The notes under the pieces are model-generated. The model had not been told where the DNA came from and made no database searches. It saw only the letters and a program-made list of their open reading frames with translations. From Rhodoferax sp. (GTDB lineage: Bacteria; Pseudomonadota; Gammaproteobacteria; Burkholderiales; Burkholderiaceae_C), in the NCBI GenBank assembly GCA_020048795.1, contig JAIFMA010000152.1, positions 1-10,992 on the forward strand: 10,992 nucleotides of DNA. Reading direction: 5' to 3'. Of this stretch, positions 1 through 7,462 are shown one piece after another. The position numbers were made by a program, and so were the translations under genes. Each line of letters starts with the position of its first letter. Positions within the stretch are counted from its first letter, which is position 1.

Positions 1-1395
1 TACTCCGACCACATCAGCCTGCCGATCCTGATGGAAAAGGAAGAGTGGAAAGACGGTGAGCTGATCAACCCGAGCGATGAAAAGGGCGGTCGCCAACCGG
101 GTGGCATGGTGAAAACCGGCGAGTGGGAAACCGTCAACAAGGCCAACGCGATCTGGGCGCGTGCCAAAAAAGACATCAGCGCCGACGAGTACAACGAGTT
201 TTACAAACAAATCAGCCACGACCAGGAGGCGCCACTGGCCCACACCCATAACCGCGTTGAAGGCAGCACCGAGTACACCCAGCTGCTGTACATCCCCGGC
301 AAAGCCCCGTTTGACCTTTACAACCGCGAAAAACACGCCGGTGTCAAGCTGTATGTCAAACGTGTGTTCATCATGGACGACGCCGAGAGCCTGTTGCCGA
401 CCTACCTGCGCTTTGTCAAAGGTGTGGTTGACTCAAGCGATCTGCCACTGAATGTGAGTCGCGAGTTGCTACAGGAAAGCCGCGACGTCAAAGCGATCCG
501 TGAAGGCTGCACCAAACGCGTGCTGGGCATGCTGGAAGATCTGGCCAAAAATGACAAGCTGCCTGAGGCCGCACCGGCAGCCGATGGTGTCACCGATGTA
601 GTCAGCGAAGAAGACAAGGCTGAGGCCGAGAAAAATGTTGGCAAGTTCACCAGGTTCTACAGCGAATTTGGTGCTGTGCTGAAAGAAGGCCTGGGCGAAG
701 ACTATGCCAACAAGGACCGCATTGCCAAGCTGCTGCGCTTTGCATCAAGTACCACCGACACGGTAAGCGTGAGTTTTGCCGCCTACAAGGGGCGCATGAA
801 AGAAGGCCAGGAAGCCATCTACTACATCACCGCCGACACCCTGGCCGCCGCCAAAAACAGTCCGCAGCTTGAAGTGTTCAAGAAAAAGGGCATTGAAGTG
901 CTGCTGATGACCGACCGCGTGGACGAGTGGGCGTTGAACTACGTGCACGAATTTGACGGCACCCCCTTGCAAAGCGTAGCCAAGGGCCAGGTAGATCTGG
1001 GCAAGCTGCAAGATGAGACCGAGAAAAAAGCCGCTGAAGAGGCGGCTGAAACCTTCAAACCCCTGCTGGCCAAACTGAAGGAAGCGCTGAAGGACAAGGC
1101 TGAGGACGTGCGCGTCACCACCCGTCTGGTCGATTCGCCGGCCTGCCTGGTGGTGCAAGACCACGGCATGAGCACACAACTGGCGCGCATGCTCAAGCAG
1201 GCTGGCCAAACCGCCCCCGACGTGAAACCGGTGCTGGAAGTCAACGCCGAGCACCCGCTGGTGAAAAAGCTCGACGGCTCGGTGCACTTCAACGATCTGG
1301 CGCATATTTTGTTTGACCAGGCGCTGCTGGCCGAAGGTGGCATGCCCGATGACCCGGCCGCCTACGTCAAGCGGGTGAATGCGCTGCTGGTCTGA
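1..1395 (+). CDS. htpG: Molecular chaperone HtpG (bacterial Hsp90), 5'-truncated by the window edge
   Basis: HtpG is the cytosolic ATP-dependent Hsp90 chaperone, which works as a homodimer on late folding intermediates together with DnaK. The visible 464 codons are open from base 1. They begin at the end of the N-terminal ATPase domain (YSDHISLPI) and run through the middle and dimerisation domains to the TGA at 1393-1395; about 160-180 residues lie outside the window. The fragment aligns from memory with E. coli HtpG: HNRVEG, LYIP, RVFIMDDAE, the Hsp90 signature SSDLPLNVSRE (visible residues 145-155, whose Arg is the gamma-phosphate contact), MKEGQE.IYYITAD, KKGIEVLL, DEWALNY and the C-terminal DQALLAEGG...NALLV. 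Relative to E. coli it carries two hydrophilic insertions, near visible residues 22-42 and 175-200, which I recall as normal in betaproteobacteria. The ATP-binding residues cannot be checked because they are outside the window. Identity is near certain. Confidence 0.98.
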   Translation, partial: YSDHISLPILMEKEEWKDGELINPSDEKGGRQPGGMVKTGEWETVNKANAIWARAKKDISADEYNEFYKQISHDQEAPLAHTHNRVEGSTEYTQLLYIPGKAPFDLYNREKHAGVKLYVKRVFIMDDAESLLPTYLRFVKGVVDSSDLPLNVSRELLQESRDVKAIREGCTKRVLGMLEDLAKNDKLPEAAPAADGVTDVVSEEDKAEAEKNVGKFTRFYSEFGAVLKEGLGEDYANKDRIAKLLRFASSTTDTVSVSFAAYKGRMKEGQEAIYYITADTLAAAKNSPQLEVFKKKGIEVLLMTDRVDEWALNYVHEFDGTPLQSVAKGQVDLGKLQDETEKKAAEEAAETFKPLLAKLKEALKDKAEDVRVTTRLVDSPACLVVQDHGMSTQLARMLKQAGQTAPDVKPVLEVNAEHPLVKKLDGSVHFNDLAHILFDQALLAEGGMPDDPAAYVKRVNALLV

Positions 1396-1402
1396 TTTTT
1401 AT

Positions 1403-1462
1403 AAGAAATCGGCCTCTAGCCCTTGTTAGCATTGCGCCAAAAGCTACTTAGTTTATAGCATT
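1403..1462. repeat. Intergenic element resembling a dispersed Comamonadaceae palindromic repeat
   Basis: Between htpG and its terminator lies a block with the order AAATCGGCCTCTAGCCCTTG ... AAAAGCTACTTAGTTTATAGCA. The inverted arms are TAGCCCTTG (1417-1425) and CAAAAGCTA (1438-1446), pairing 7 of 9 around a 12-base loop, and a further GCTA/TAGC pair lies at 1443-1459. From memory, elements of the form GGCCTCTAGCGCTT...AAGCGCTA..AGCTAT are abundant between genes in Acidovorax, Polaromonas, Rhodoferax and Variovorax. This copy appears degenerate. Only one copy is seen in this window, so the family assignment is recollection. It could simply be 3' UTR sequence. Confidence 0.4.
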
Positions 1463-1472
1463 CAACAGACGC

Positions 1473-1509
1473 AAAACCCCGCAGTCGAATCGGCTGCCGG
1501 GGTTTTTTT
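1473..1509 (+). terminator. Rho-independent terminator after htpG
   Basis: AAAACCCCGCAG (1473-1484) pairs with CTGC-C-GGGGTTTT (1494-1506), with one bulged C and a 9-base loop. A run of seven T follows at 1503-1509. The A tract and T tract make it potentially bidirectional, but the strong T run is on the plus strand. It lies 78 bases past the htpG stop and 66 bases before the next gene, so it separates the two transcription units. Confidence 0.9.
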
Positions 1510-1574
1510 ATGGCTTTCGCAGGCGGCCTGAGTTATGCTTACGGGAGGCTTTCCGGGCATCCCTGCCCTGCATC

Positions 1575-3101
1575 ATGTTGTTCAATCACCTGGCCGCCAT
1601 TCCTGCAGTGATTCACCAGCGCCGCTATTGGCTGGTGTTGTTTGTGCTGTGGGGACTGGCGGTGGTGGTGGCGCTGCACATCAATGTGGCGCACCTGCGT
1701 GAACAAAGCATTCAGGTGGCCGCAGAGGGTGCCCGCAACGTTTTTCGCATGGTCATGCTCATGCGCAGTTGGAACGAAAAACACGGCGGGATTTACCTGT
1801 CCACCCCGGCTGGCGCACCCGACAATGACAGCAACAAGCAAAACTTCACGCTGATCAACCCGGCGCACATGACCCGGCTGATTTCAGAGCTCGCCGCTGG
1901 TGATGCCGGGGCAGTTTTTCACATGACCAGCCTGAGTCCGCTGCGACCCGGCAACCAGGCAGATGCCTGGGAACAAGCCTCGTTGCTGGCGTTTGAAACC
2001 GGTGCCAAAGAAATCATCAGTGTCGAGCCCGGCCCAAATGGCGACTTGCTGCGCTACATGGCACCCCTGCAAGTCCAGTCGCCCTGCATGCCTTGCCATG
2101 CCCACCAGGGCTACCGGGTCGGTGACATTCGCGGGGGTATCAGTGTGACCCAGCACTACGCGCCAATTGCCACACCCACCGAGCTCAGCATTCGCCAGTC
2201 TTCACTGGCCTACGGTGCGGTGTTTGCCCTGGTGACAATGGCGGCCTGGCTGATGCTGGAGCTGCTGCGCCGGCGCTGGCTGGACCTTGTCGGCAAAATT
2301 GAGGAACTCAGTGCCACCCGTGGCGAACTGGTGCAAAGCGAAAAAATGGCCTCGTTGGGACGCATGGTGGCTGGCTTTGCGCATGAGATCAACACCCCGG
2401 TCGGTGTCGCAGTGGGGGCCATTTCGCAACATGACGAAACCCTGGCGCGCATCAATGCCCTGTTGAGTCAGGACGAGGTCGATGAGGACTTGCTGCGCGA
2501 CGAACTGGAGCACCTGCGCCACGGCGGCGCGCTGGCGCTGTCCAATCTGCGCCGCGCGGCCACGCTGGTGCAGAGCTTCAAACGCACGTCGGTTGACCAG
2601 AGCTCCGAGCAGCCGGGCCGCTTTGACATGCGCGAACTGATCGAAGACGTGTGCTTTACCCTGCAACACACCCTCAAACGCTTGCCCATCACCGTCCACA
2701 TCGATTGTGCCGACCACCTTGGCATCTACGGCGTGCCGGGTTTGCTGGAGCAACTGCTCACCAACCTGATCATGAATGCGGTGCAACACGCTTTTGACAA
2801 TGGCAAGCGCGCTGGCAACATCCATATTTCTGCCATGCTTGAGCAGGACCAAGTGCTGATGCGCTTTGCCGACGATGGTGTGGGCATGTCGGCCGAGCAA
2901 CTGGCGCGCATTTTTGAGCCGTTTTACACCACCCGCCGCGCCAGTGGCGGCTCCGGGTTGGGTCTTTATATCTGTTACAACATCGTCAGCGTACAACTGC
3001 ATGGCACACTTGCCTGTGACAGCCAGACCAACGCCGGCAGCACATTTACCATCAGGTTTGCCCAGCAGACCCTGCCGCCCACCAAGGAGACCCAGCCATG
3101 A
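1575..3101 (+). CDS. Membrane sensor histidine kinase with periplasmic CXXCH (DUF3365/Tll0287-like) haem domain
   Basis: This 508-residue two-component kinase should autophosphorylate on His270 and pass the phosphate to the regulator encoded next. Domains in order: a short cytoplasmic start; TM1 at about 18-37; a periplasmic domain at about 38-208 ending in CMPCH (171-175) followed by GYRVGDIRGGISV, typical of DUF3365 c-type haem sensors; TM2 at about 210-231; the dimerisation H box (SEKMASLGRMVAGFAHEINTP, His270); and the HATPase domain with N box (NLIMNA, Asn401), G1 (DDGVGM, 433-438), F box (FEPFYTT) and G2 (SGLGLYI, 460-466). All catalytic boxes are intact. Covalent haem at the single CXXCH is inferred from the family, and the signal could be redox state, NO or another haem ligand. 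The ATG at 1575 has poor ribosome-binding context (GGGAGG at 1543-1548 is far away), but no better in-frame start precedes TM1. A weak -10-like TATGCT sits at 1534-1539. The gene follows the htpG terminator and overlaps the next gene by 4 bases. Confidence 0.93.
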   Translation: MLFNHLAAIPAVIHQRRYWLVLFVLWGLAVVVALHINVAHLREQSIQVAAEGARNVFRMVMLMRSWNEKHGGIYLSTPAGAPDNDSNKQNFTLINPAHMTRLISELAAGDAGAVFHMTSLSPLRPGNQADAWEQASLLAFETGAKEIISVEPGPNGDLLRYMAPLQVQSPCMPCHAHQGYRVGDIRGGISVTQHYAPIATPTELSIRQSSLAYGAVFALVTMAAWLMLELLRRRWLDLVGKIEELSATRGELVQSEKMASLGRMVAGFAHEINTPVGVAVGAISQHDETLARINALLSQDEVDEDLLRDELEHLRHGGALALSNLRRAATLVQSFKRTSVDQSSEQPGRFDMRELIEDVCFTLQHTLKRLPITVHIDCADHLGIYGVPGLLEQLLTNLIMNAVQHAFDNGKRAGNIHISAMLEQDQVLMRFADDGVGMSAEQLARIFEPFYTTRRASGGSGLGLYICYNIVSVQLHGTLACDSQTNAGSTFTIRFAQQTLPPTKETQP

Positions 3102-4660
3102 AGCTCATACGCACCCGCAGCGAGCCAGCCGCCAGCGCCGACCATGCAGCAGGTCCGCGCCACCAGTGGAAACTGCTGGTGGTGGATGACGAGCCTGACA
3201 TGCGCGAACTGACGCGGCTAAACCTCAAGGGCTTTCGTTTTGCCGACCGCGATCTGGACATTCTGGAGGCCAGCTCGGCCTATGAAGCCCGTGAATTGCT
3301 GGCTGCGCACAAGGACATCGGGGTGGCGTTGATCGACGTGGTGATGGAAACCGACGATGCCGGCCTGCGCCTGGTGGAATACATCCGCAAAGACCTCAAG
3401 AACCTGATGGTCCGCCTGATCATCCGCACCGGGCAGCCCGGGCTGGCGCCTGAGCGCTTTGTCATTGACCACTATGACATCGACGACTACAAGGACAAGA
3501 CCGAACTCACCGCCACCCGGCTATATACGGCGGTGCGCGCGGCACTTAAATCGTTCCGCGATCTGCGCACCATCGACCTCAATCGCCAGGGGCTTGAGCG
3601 GGTGCTGGCGGCTGCGCCCGACATCTACCGCATCACCAACCGCTCGTTGCACCAGTTTTTCCAGGGGGTTCTGACGCAGATCATCGGCCTGTGCAACCTG
3701 TCGGATTCGAGTTTTATTTCCACCGTCGGCGGCATCATTGCCACCTTTGATGAGCGCGATGTCACGGTGCAGGCCAGCTCGGGCAATCTGACCATTCAGG
3801 ACCGTTTTGAGAAAATCCGCGCCCAGTGCTCAGAAGCGGTTCTGACCGGGCAAATGCCTGACGGCCTGCGCAAGGACGCTTATGTGGTACCCCTGCTGGT
3901 GCAGCGCAAACCGGTCGGTTTTATCTATATCGAACCGACCCAGGACCTCAGCGATGCCGACCGTGGGCTGATCAGCATGGTGGCACAGCAATGCTCCAGC
4001 GCACTGGAAAACCTGCGCCTGCACATCGACCTTACCCAGTCCTATGACCACATGGTTGACATGCTGGCCAAGGTCGCCGAGTTCAAGGACCACACCACCG
4101 GCAGCCACATCCGGCGTATCGACCACTACACGCGTCTGCTGGCGATCGAGTTGGGTGTCTCGCCAGAGGAATCCAACCTCTACGGCAAAGCCAGCCGTCT
4201 GCATGATGTCGGCAAAGTTGGCATTCCAGATGCCATTCTGGGCAAGCCCGGCAAACTTGACATGACCGAATTCGACGTTGTGCGCACGCACACCCACATC
4301 GGTGGCAATATTCTGGAGCGTGACCGTTTTCTGGCAGTGGCTTGTGACGTGGCCCTTCACCACCATGAGCGCTGGGACGGCAAAGGTTACCCGGAAGGTC
4401 GCCCCTCGCGCGAGTTCCACCTGGTGACCCGCATTGTCAGCGTGGTCGATGTGTTTGACGCACTGGTCAGCCGTCGCCCTTACAAGGAGCCCTGGCCATC
4501 TGAGCGCGCAGCCCGGGAAATTCAGATCGGTGCAGGCACCCAGTTCGACCCGACGGTGGTGGTGGCATTCCTCAAACTCTTCAAGCAAGGCAAATTCGAC
4601 CATATCGTCAGTGCCGCACAGCAGGCCACCGACCTGCCCGAGCCATTTGACGGGCCATAG
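3098..4660 (+). CDS. Response regulator with REC, DUF3369 and HD-GYP c-di-GMP phosphodiesterase domains
   Basis: A 520-residue cytoplasmic regulator. The REC domain (about 25-150) has the acidic pair Asp30/Asp31, phospho-acceptor Asp80 (LIDVVM), Thr111 (IIRTGQP) and a Lys in DYKDKTEL (Lys132 or Lys134) instead of the usual Lys-Pro. Residues about 155-310 match the DUF3369 linker found between REC and HD domains. The HD-GYP domain (about 315-505) shows His-Asp at 369-370 (RLHDVGKVGIPD), HTHIGG, the HHERWDGKGYP signature with GYP at 430-432, and DVFDAL at 451-456. The complete motif predicts an active, metal-dependent phosphodiesterase cleaving c-di-GMP. The start ATG overlaps the kinase stop (ATGA at 3098) and has a strong Shine-Dalgarno, AAGGAG at 3084-3089, 8 bases upstream, so the pair is translationally coupled and almost certainly cognate. 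There is no DNA-binding domain, so output should be second-messenger change or protein contact. The closest named relative is the RpfG type, but the DUF3369 insert differs, so no symbol is given. Confidence 0.95.
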   Translation: MKLIRTRSEPAASADHAAGPRHQWKLLVVDDEPDMRELTRLNLKGFRFADRDLDILEASSAYEARELLAAHKDIGVALIDVVMETDDAGLRLVEYIRKDLKNLMVRLIIRTGQPGLAPERFVIDHYDIDDYKDKTELTATRLYTAVRAALKSFRDLRTIDLNRQGLERVLAAAPDIYRITNRSLHQFFQGVLTQIIGLCNLSDSSFISTVGGIIATFDERDVTVQASSGNLTIQDRFEKIRAQCSEAVLTGQMPDGLRKDAYVVPLLVQRKPVGFIYIEPTQDLSDADRGLISMVAQQCSSALENLRLHIDLTQSYDHMVDMLAKVAEFKDHTTGSHIRRIDHYTRLLAIELGVSPEESNLYGKASRLHDVGKVGIPDAILGKPGKLDMTEFDVVRTHTHIGGNILERDRFLAVACDVALHHHERWDGKGYPEGRPSREFHLVTRIVSVVDVFDALVSRRPYKEPWPSERAAREIQIGAGTQFDPTVVVAFLKLFKQGKFDHIVSAAQQATDLPEPFDGP

Positions 4661-4698
4661 GGCTGTCGCCGCGTCGGTCAATGGATTCCAGCGCCCAC

Positions 4699-4704
4699 TA
4701 TGAT
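4699..4704 (+). promoter_or_regulatory. Possible -10 element for the FKBP gene
   Basis: TATGAT matches the sigma-70 -10 consensus at 5 of 6 bases and would start transcription about 20 bases before the ATG at 4733. No good -35 hexamer is seen 16-18 bases upstream. If real, it supports the start at 4733, because the two upstream in-frame ATGs at 4700 and 4703 would overlap the -10. Confidence 0.25.
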
Positions 4705-4732
4705 GCGGGCTTTTGCGCCACAACCCGATCCC

Positions 4733-5182
4733 ATGAAAACAAGTTTGAAATCCGCCCTGATTCTGGTCACCACCGCTTTGTTCGGTCTGCCCGCCGCCCA
4801 CGCCGCCGATGCCACCTTGGAGGCCGCAGCCAAAGAGTCCGGCGCAGTGGTCACCGCCAGCGGACTGGTCTATCGGTCACTGAAAGATGGTACGGGTGAC
4901 AGCCCCAAGGCGAGCGACAAGGTCAAGGTCAACTACCGCGGCACTTTCCCTGATGGCCGGGAGTTCGACAGCAGTTACAAGCGCAACCAGGCCATCGAAT
5001 TCCCCTTGAGCCAGGTCATCAAATGCTGGACGGAAGGGGTTGGACTGATGAAGGTCGGGGGCAAGGCCCGGCTGACCTGCCCGGCAGCGATCGCTTATGG
5101 CGAGCGCGGCGCGGGTGGCGTGATCCCACCCAATGCCACGCTGCTATTTGAAGTGGAGCTGCTGGGCATCAACGTGAGATAG
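4733..5182 (+). CDS. Exported FKBP-type peptidyl-prolyl cis-trans isomerase
   Basis: This enzyme catalyses cis-trans isomerisation of X-Pro bonds and should fold proteins in the periplasm. From the ATG at 4733 (149 residues) there is a classical signal peptide: Lys at 2 and 6, hydrophobic core at about 8-20, and a likely signal peptidase I site after AHA (residue 24). A short helical spacer follows, then one FKBP domain (about 44-147). The pocket residues are present: Tyr68, Phe78-Asp79, Val95-Ile96, Trp99, Tyr122 and Phe139, in the contexts VNYRGTF.DGREFDSSY, VIKCWTEGV..MKVGGKA and AYGERGAGGVIPPNA. Two in-frame ATGs at 4700/4703 would add 11 hydrophilic residues before the signal peptide, so 4733 is preferred. 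Neither start has a clear Shine-Dalgarno. It lies 72 bases after the HD-GYP gene on the same strand and may be transcribed partly by read-through. Its stop abuts the stop of the convergent MFS gene with no spacer. Confidence 0.92.
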   Translation: MKTSLKSALILVTTALFGLPAAHAADATLEAAAKESGAVVTASGLVYRSLKDGTGDSPKASDKVKVNYRGTFPDGREFDSSYKRNQAIEFPLSQVIKCWTEGVGLMKVGGKARLTCPAAIAYGERGAGGVIPPNATLLFEVELLGINVR

Positions 5183-6409
5183 TCAGGCCGGTTCGCGTTG
5201 GCGCAAGCTCAAACGCTGTGCCAGCATCAGGGCAGCAACCCCCACCAGGCTCAGGGCCAGCATCAGCCAGAGTCCGTGGCGGTAGCCCGTCTGTGGTGTC
5301 CACGTCAGGCCCAGTAACAGGGGGGCAACGGCCCGCGCCAGTGCCAGCGGAACACCCAGCGCCCCATTGAGGCTGGCCACGTGGGTGCGACTGACATACT
5401 CTGCGATGGCCGTGCCTTTGACGATGGTCAGCATGCCGTTGCCCAAACCGTAAAGCAGCACAAACAGGCCAACGCCGACCAATTGCCCTTGCACCACACT
5501 GGAGGCTGCAAGCAGCGTCACAAGGCCCAGCGGTATCAGCAGCGGCACCAGCCGGTTGACCTGGTGCAAGTCCATTCGGTGCTCAAAAAAGTACATCAGC
5601 ACGCGCCCCACCACCTGGATCACGCCGATCGACGCGGGCATGGCAATCACCCAGGTCTCAGACAAACCGTTTTCTCTCAGCAGACTCACCATATGGGCCG
5701 GAATAGCCACAGTGACCGACATCATCAACGTGACAAACAGTCCAATCAACAGAAAGGGCAGACTGCTCAGCAGGCCACGCAAACTGCCCGCAGGGGCTGG
5801 TTCGGCTGAATCAGACCCCCGCGCCAGATGTCGCCCCGGTGCCCCACGCAGCACCAGCGCGTGCAAAGGCGCACAGACAATCAGGTGCAAGCCAGCCAGG
5901 CACAACACAGCGGTACGCCAACCCAGGGTGCTCATCAGCCAGGCCGACAGGGGAATGAACACCGTGCTGGCCAGGCCGCCCAAGAAGGTCAGCGTGATGA
6001 TGGCGCGCCGAAAGTCGTGGGCAAACCGACGTGTCACCAGGGCAAAAGCCGGAGAGTACAGAACCGCTGCCATGACCACACCCAGCGCCATCCACACGGC
6101 ATACAACTCCGCCAAACCGTTCACACGGCTGAGCCACGCCAGGCATATACCTGCCAGCAGTGAACCACCCGTCATCACCCGCCGCTCGTAGCCCTGGTCA
6201 ATCCAGCGTCCCACCAGATAGGCCGCCAGCCCTTCAGCCAGCAGCGCCAGGCTGAATGCCAGCGACACCTGGGCCCGGCTCAAATTGAGCTCTCGCTCCA
6301 GCGGCTCGATCAGCAGTGCAAACAGGTAAAACAGACTCCCCCAACTGATCAGCTGCGCCAGCGACAGCCAGATCACCAGGCGCGCGTCATGGGGCTCGCT
6401 GGGTGGCAT
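5183..6409 (-). CDS. Major facilitator superfamily (MFS) transporter, substrate unknown
   Basis: A 408-residue inner-membrane protein with about 12 hydrophobic segments in two halves, separated by a charged cytoplasmic loop at about 188-212 (GAPGRHLARGSDSAEPAPAG). The first half has a motif-A-like loop, VGRWIDQGYERRVM (66-79), between TM2 and TM3; a weaker copy, GRVLMYFFEHRM (268-279), is in the second half. The length is typical of the small secondary MFS carriers (proton-driven antiport or symport). Substrate cannot be inferred. The start ATG (6407-6409, complement) lies 25 bases past the stop of the zinc-ribbon gene and has no clear Shine-Dalgarno, so it probably depends on transcription and perhaps translation from comM and that gene. 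At its 3' end the TGA (5183-5185) directly touches the FKBP stop, with no terminator between them. Confidence 0.88.
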   Translation of the reverse strand: MPPSEPHDARLVIWLSLAQLISWGSLFYLFALLIEPLERELNLSRAQVSLAFSLALLAEGLAAYLVGRWIDQGYERRVMTGGSLLAGICLAWLSRVNGLAELYAVWMALGVVMAAVLYSPAFALVTRRFAHDFRRAIITLTFLGGLASTVFIPLSAWLMSTLGWRTAVLCLAGLHLIVCAPLHALVLRGAPGRHLARGSDSAEPAPAGSLRGLLSSLPFLLIGLFVTLMMSVTVAIPAHMVSLLRENGLSETWVIAMPASIGVIQVVGRVLMYFFEHRMDLHQVNRLVPLLIPLGLVTLLAASSVVQGQLVGVGLFVLLYGLGNGMLTIVKGTAIAEYVSRTHVASLNGALGVPLALARAVAPLLLGLTWTPQTGYRHGLWLMLALSLVGVAALMLAQRLSLRQREPA

Positions 6410-6434
6410 GGCTTCAGGGGCGGCGGCAAGCTGG

Positions 6435-7424
6435 TCACGGCTGGGTGATCAGGCTGGCGCAATCTGCCCCACCGGTACCACGGACTTTCAGAGCCAGGCT
6501 CTGGCCTTGACTCAGACGCGTCCAGATGTCGGGGTTGAGGTCGCATGTCCAATTTTTGCCCTGGGCCGACAGCAGTTTGATGCGGTAGTTTTCACGCCGC
6601 GTGCCCAGCCGCTCTGCCCCCAGGCCGCTGCCACCCAGCAGCGAGTTGCCCAACACCGGACGGGGCCAAGCCGGTGCCAGAGCGGCACCACCGTCCAGGC
6701 GCTCGGTTCGGGCAACCTGCCAGCGGTTGATCCGGTAGCTGCACTTGTTGTCATAAACGGGTTCGCTGCGATACCGCGTACTGCATTCACGGCGTTTGGT
6801 GAAGCTACCGTCGCCAACGTCACTGCGTACATCCACACAGTCCTGTCCGGCTTCGACCTGGCGCGTGCTGCGTTGCTCGCGCGTGCGGGTCACCTGATAG
6901 GCCTCGGCAGGCAGGGCATCGCACCAGTCAGACCCTGAAACCGAAGCATAACGCTCCACATCAATCTGGCGGCTCCAGGTCTTTTCCACCAGTTGCACAC
7001 GCTGCTCGTGCTGGCTGAAAAATAGGTAGGCCAACAAAGCACCCCCCATCAGCATCAAGGCAAACAGCAGCTTGATCCACCGAAAGCCAGCACGGTTTGT
7101 CGGCGTTGGCGTTGGCGCTGCGGGTGACACCGGCACATCCGGCTGAACCAGCTTGACCTCTTTCGTGCCATCCTTGGGGGCCCCGCAATTGCCACAAAAC
7201 GCCGCTGCCGCCGAATTGGGCGACTCGCAATAACCGCAAGCCCAGTCGGCCCCGACAAAACGGTGGCCCTTGGCCTCGATCTCCTGGCCTGGCTGTGGAA
7301 AACGCCGCCGCGTTGGGTCCTGCGCTGCCCCGCATGTGGGGCAATGCCGATGGGTTGTGCCCAGCAGGTCATGCGCACCACACTGCGCACAATCCCACAA
7401 CATCTCAAAATATTGTTCTGTCAT
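6435..7424 (-). CDS. Double zinc-ribbon, single-pass membrane protein of unknown function
   Basis: With the ATG at 7422-7424 the protein has 329 residues. The cytoplasmic N-terminus carries two zinc ribbons: Cys12/15/28/31 (CAQCG...HCPTCGAAQD) and Cys63/66/77/80 (CGYCESPN...FCGNCGAPKDG). A Pro/Thr-rich linker (about 98-110) leads to one transmembrane helix (about 115-137). The roughly 190-residue C-terminal part should then be periplasmic; it contains six cysteines (168, 196, 214, 228, 294, 322) that could form disulfides and the stretch RYRSEPVYDNKCSYRINRW. I recognise the architecture as a recurring hypothetical family but know no function. The reading frame extends upstream to a TTG at 7464-7466 that overlaps the comM stop, and an alternative ATG lies at 7431-7433. 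AGGA is 11 bases before 7424 but only 2 before 7433, so 7424 is preferred. It sits between comM and the MFS gene on one strand. Confidence 0.75.
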   Translation of the reverse strand: MTEQYFEMLWDCAQCGAHDLLGTTHRHCPTCGAAQDPTRRRFPQPGQEIEAKGHRFVGADWACGYCESPNSAAAAFCGNCGAPKDGTKEVKLVQPDVPVSPAAPTPTPTNRAGFRWIKLLFALMLMGGALLAYLFFSQHEQRVQLVEKTWSRQIDVERYASVSGSDWCDALPAEAYQVTRTREQRSTRQVEAGQDCVDVRSDVGDGSFTKRRECSTRYRSEPVYDNKCSYRINRWQVARTERLDGGAALAPAWPRPVLGNSLLGGSGLGAERLGTRRENYRIKLLSAQGKNWTCDLNPDIWTRLSQGQSLALKVRGTGGADCASLITQP

Positions 7425-7462
7425 GACTGTCATTGTCCTGCTTGCGTGCCTGGGTTCGGGTG

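Noticed and set aside
745..1305. 186-codon minus-strand frame opposite htpG
   Set aside because: It is antisense to a highly conserved chaperone gene, with no domain and no supporting start signals.
2202..3002. 266-codon minus-strand frame opposite the histidine kinase
   Set aside because: It is a shadow of the kinase gene, with no motif and low-complexity composition.
3830..4801. 323-codon open frame on the minus strand opposite the HD-GYP gene
   Set aside because: It is fully antisense to a gene with intact catalytic motifs, has no recognisable domain, and is His/Gln/Gly-rich as expected for the complement of GC-rich coding sequence.
5381..6191. Plus-strand frames (142 and 211 codons) opposite the MFS gene
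   Set aside because: The minus-strand frame has a clear 12-helix transporter pattern; the plus-strand products are Gln/His/Arg-rich with no structure.
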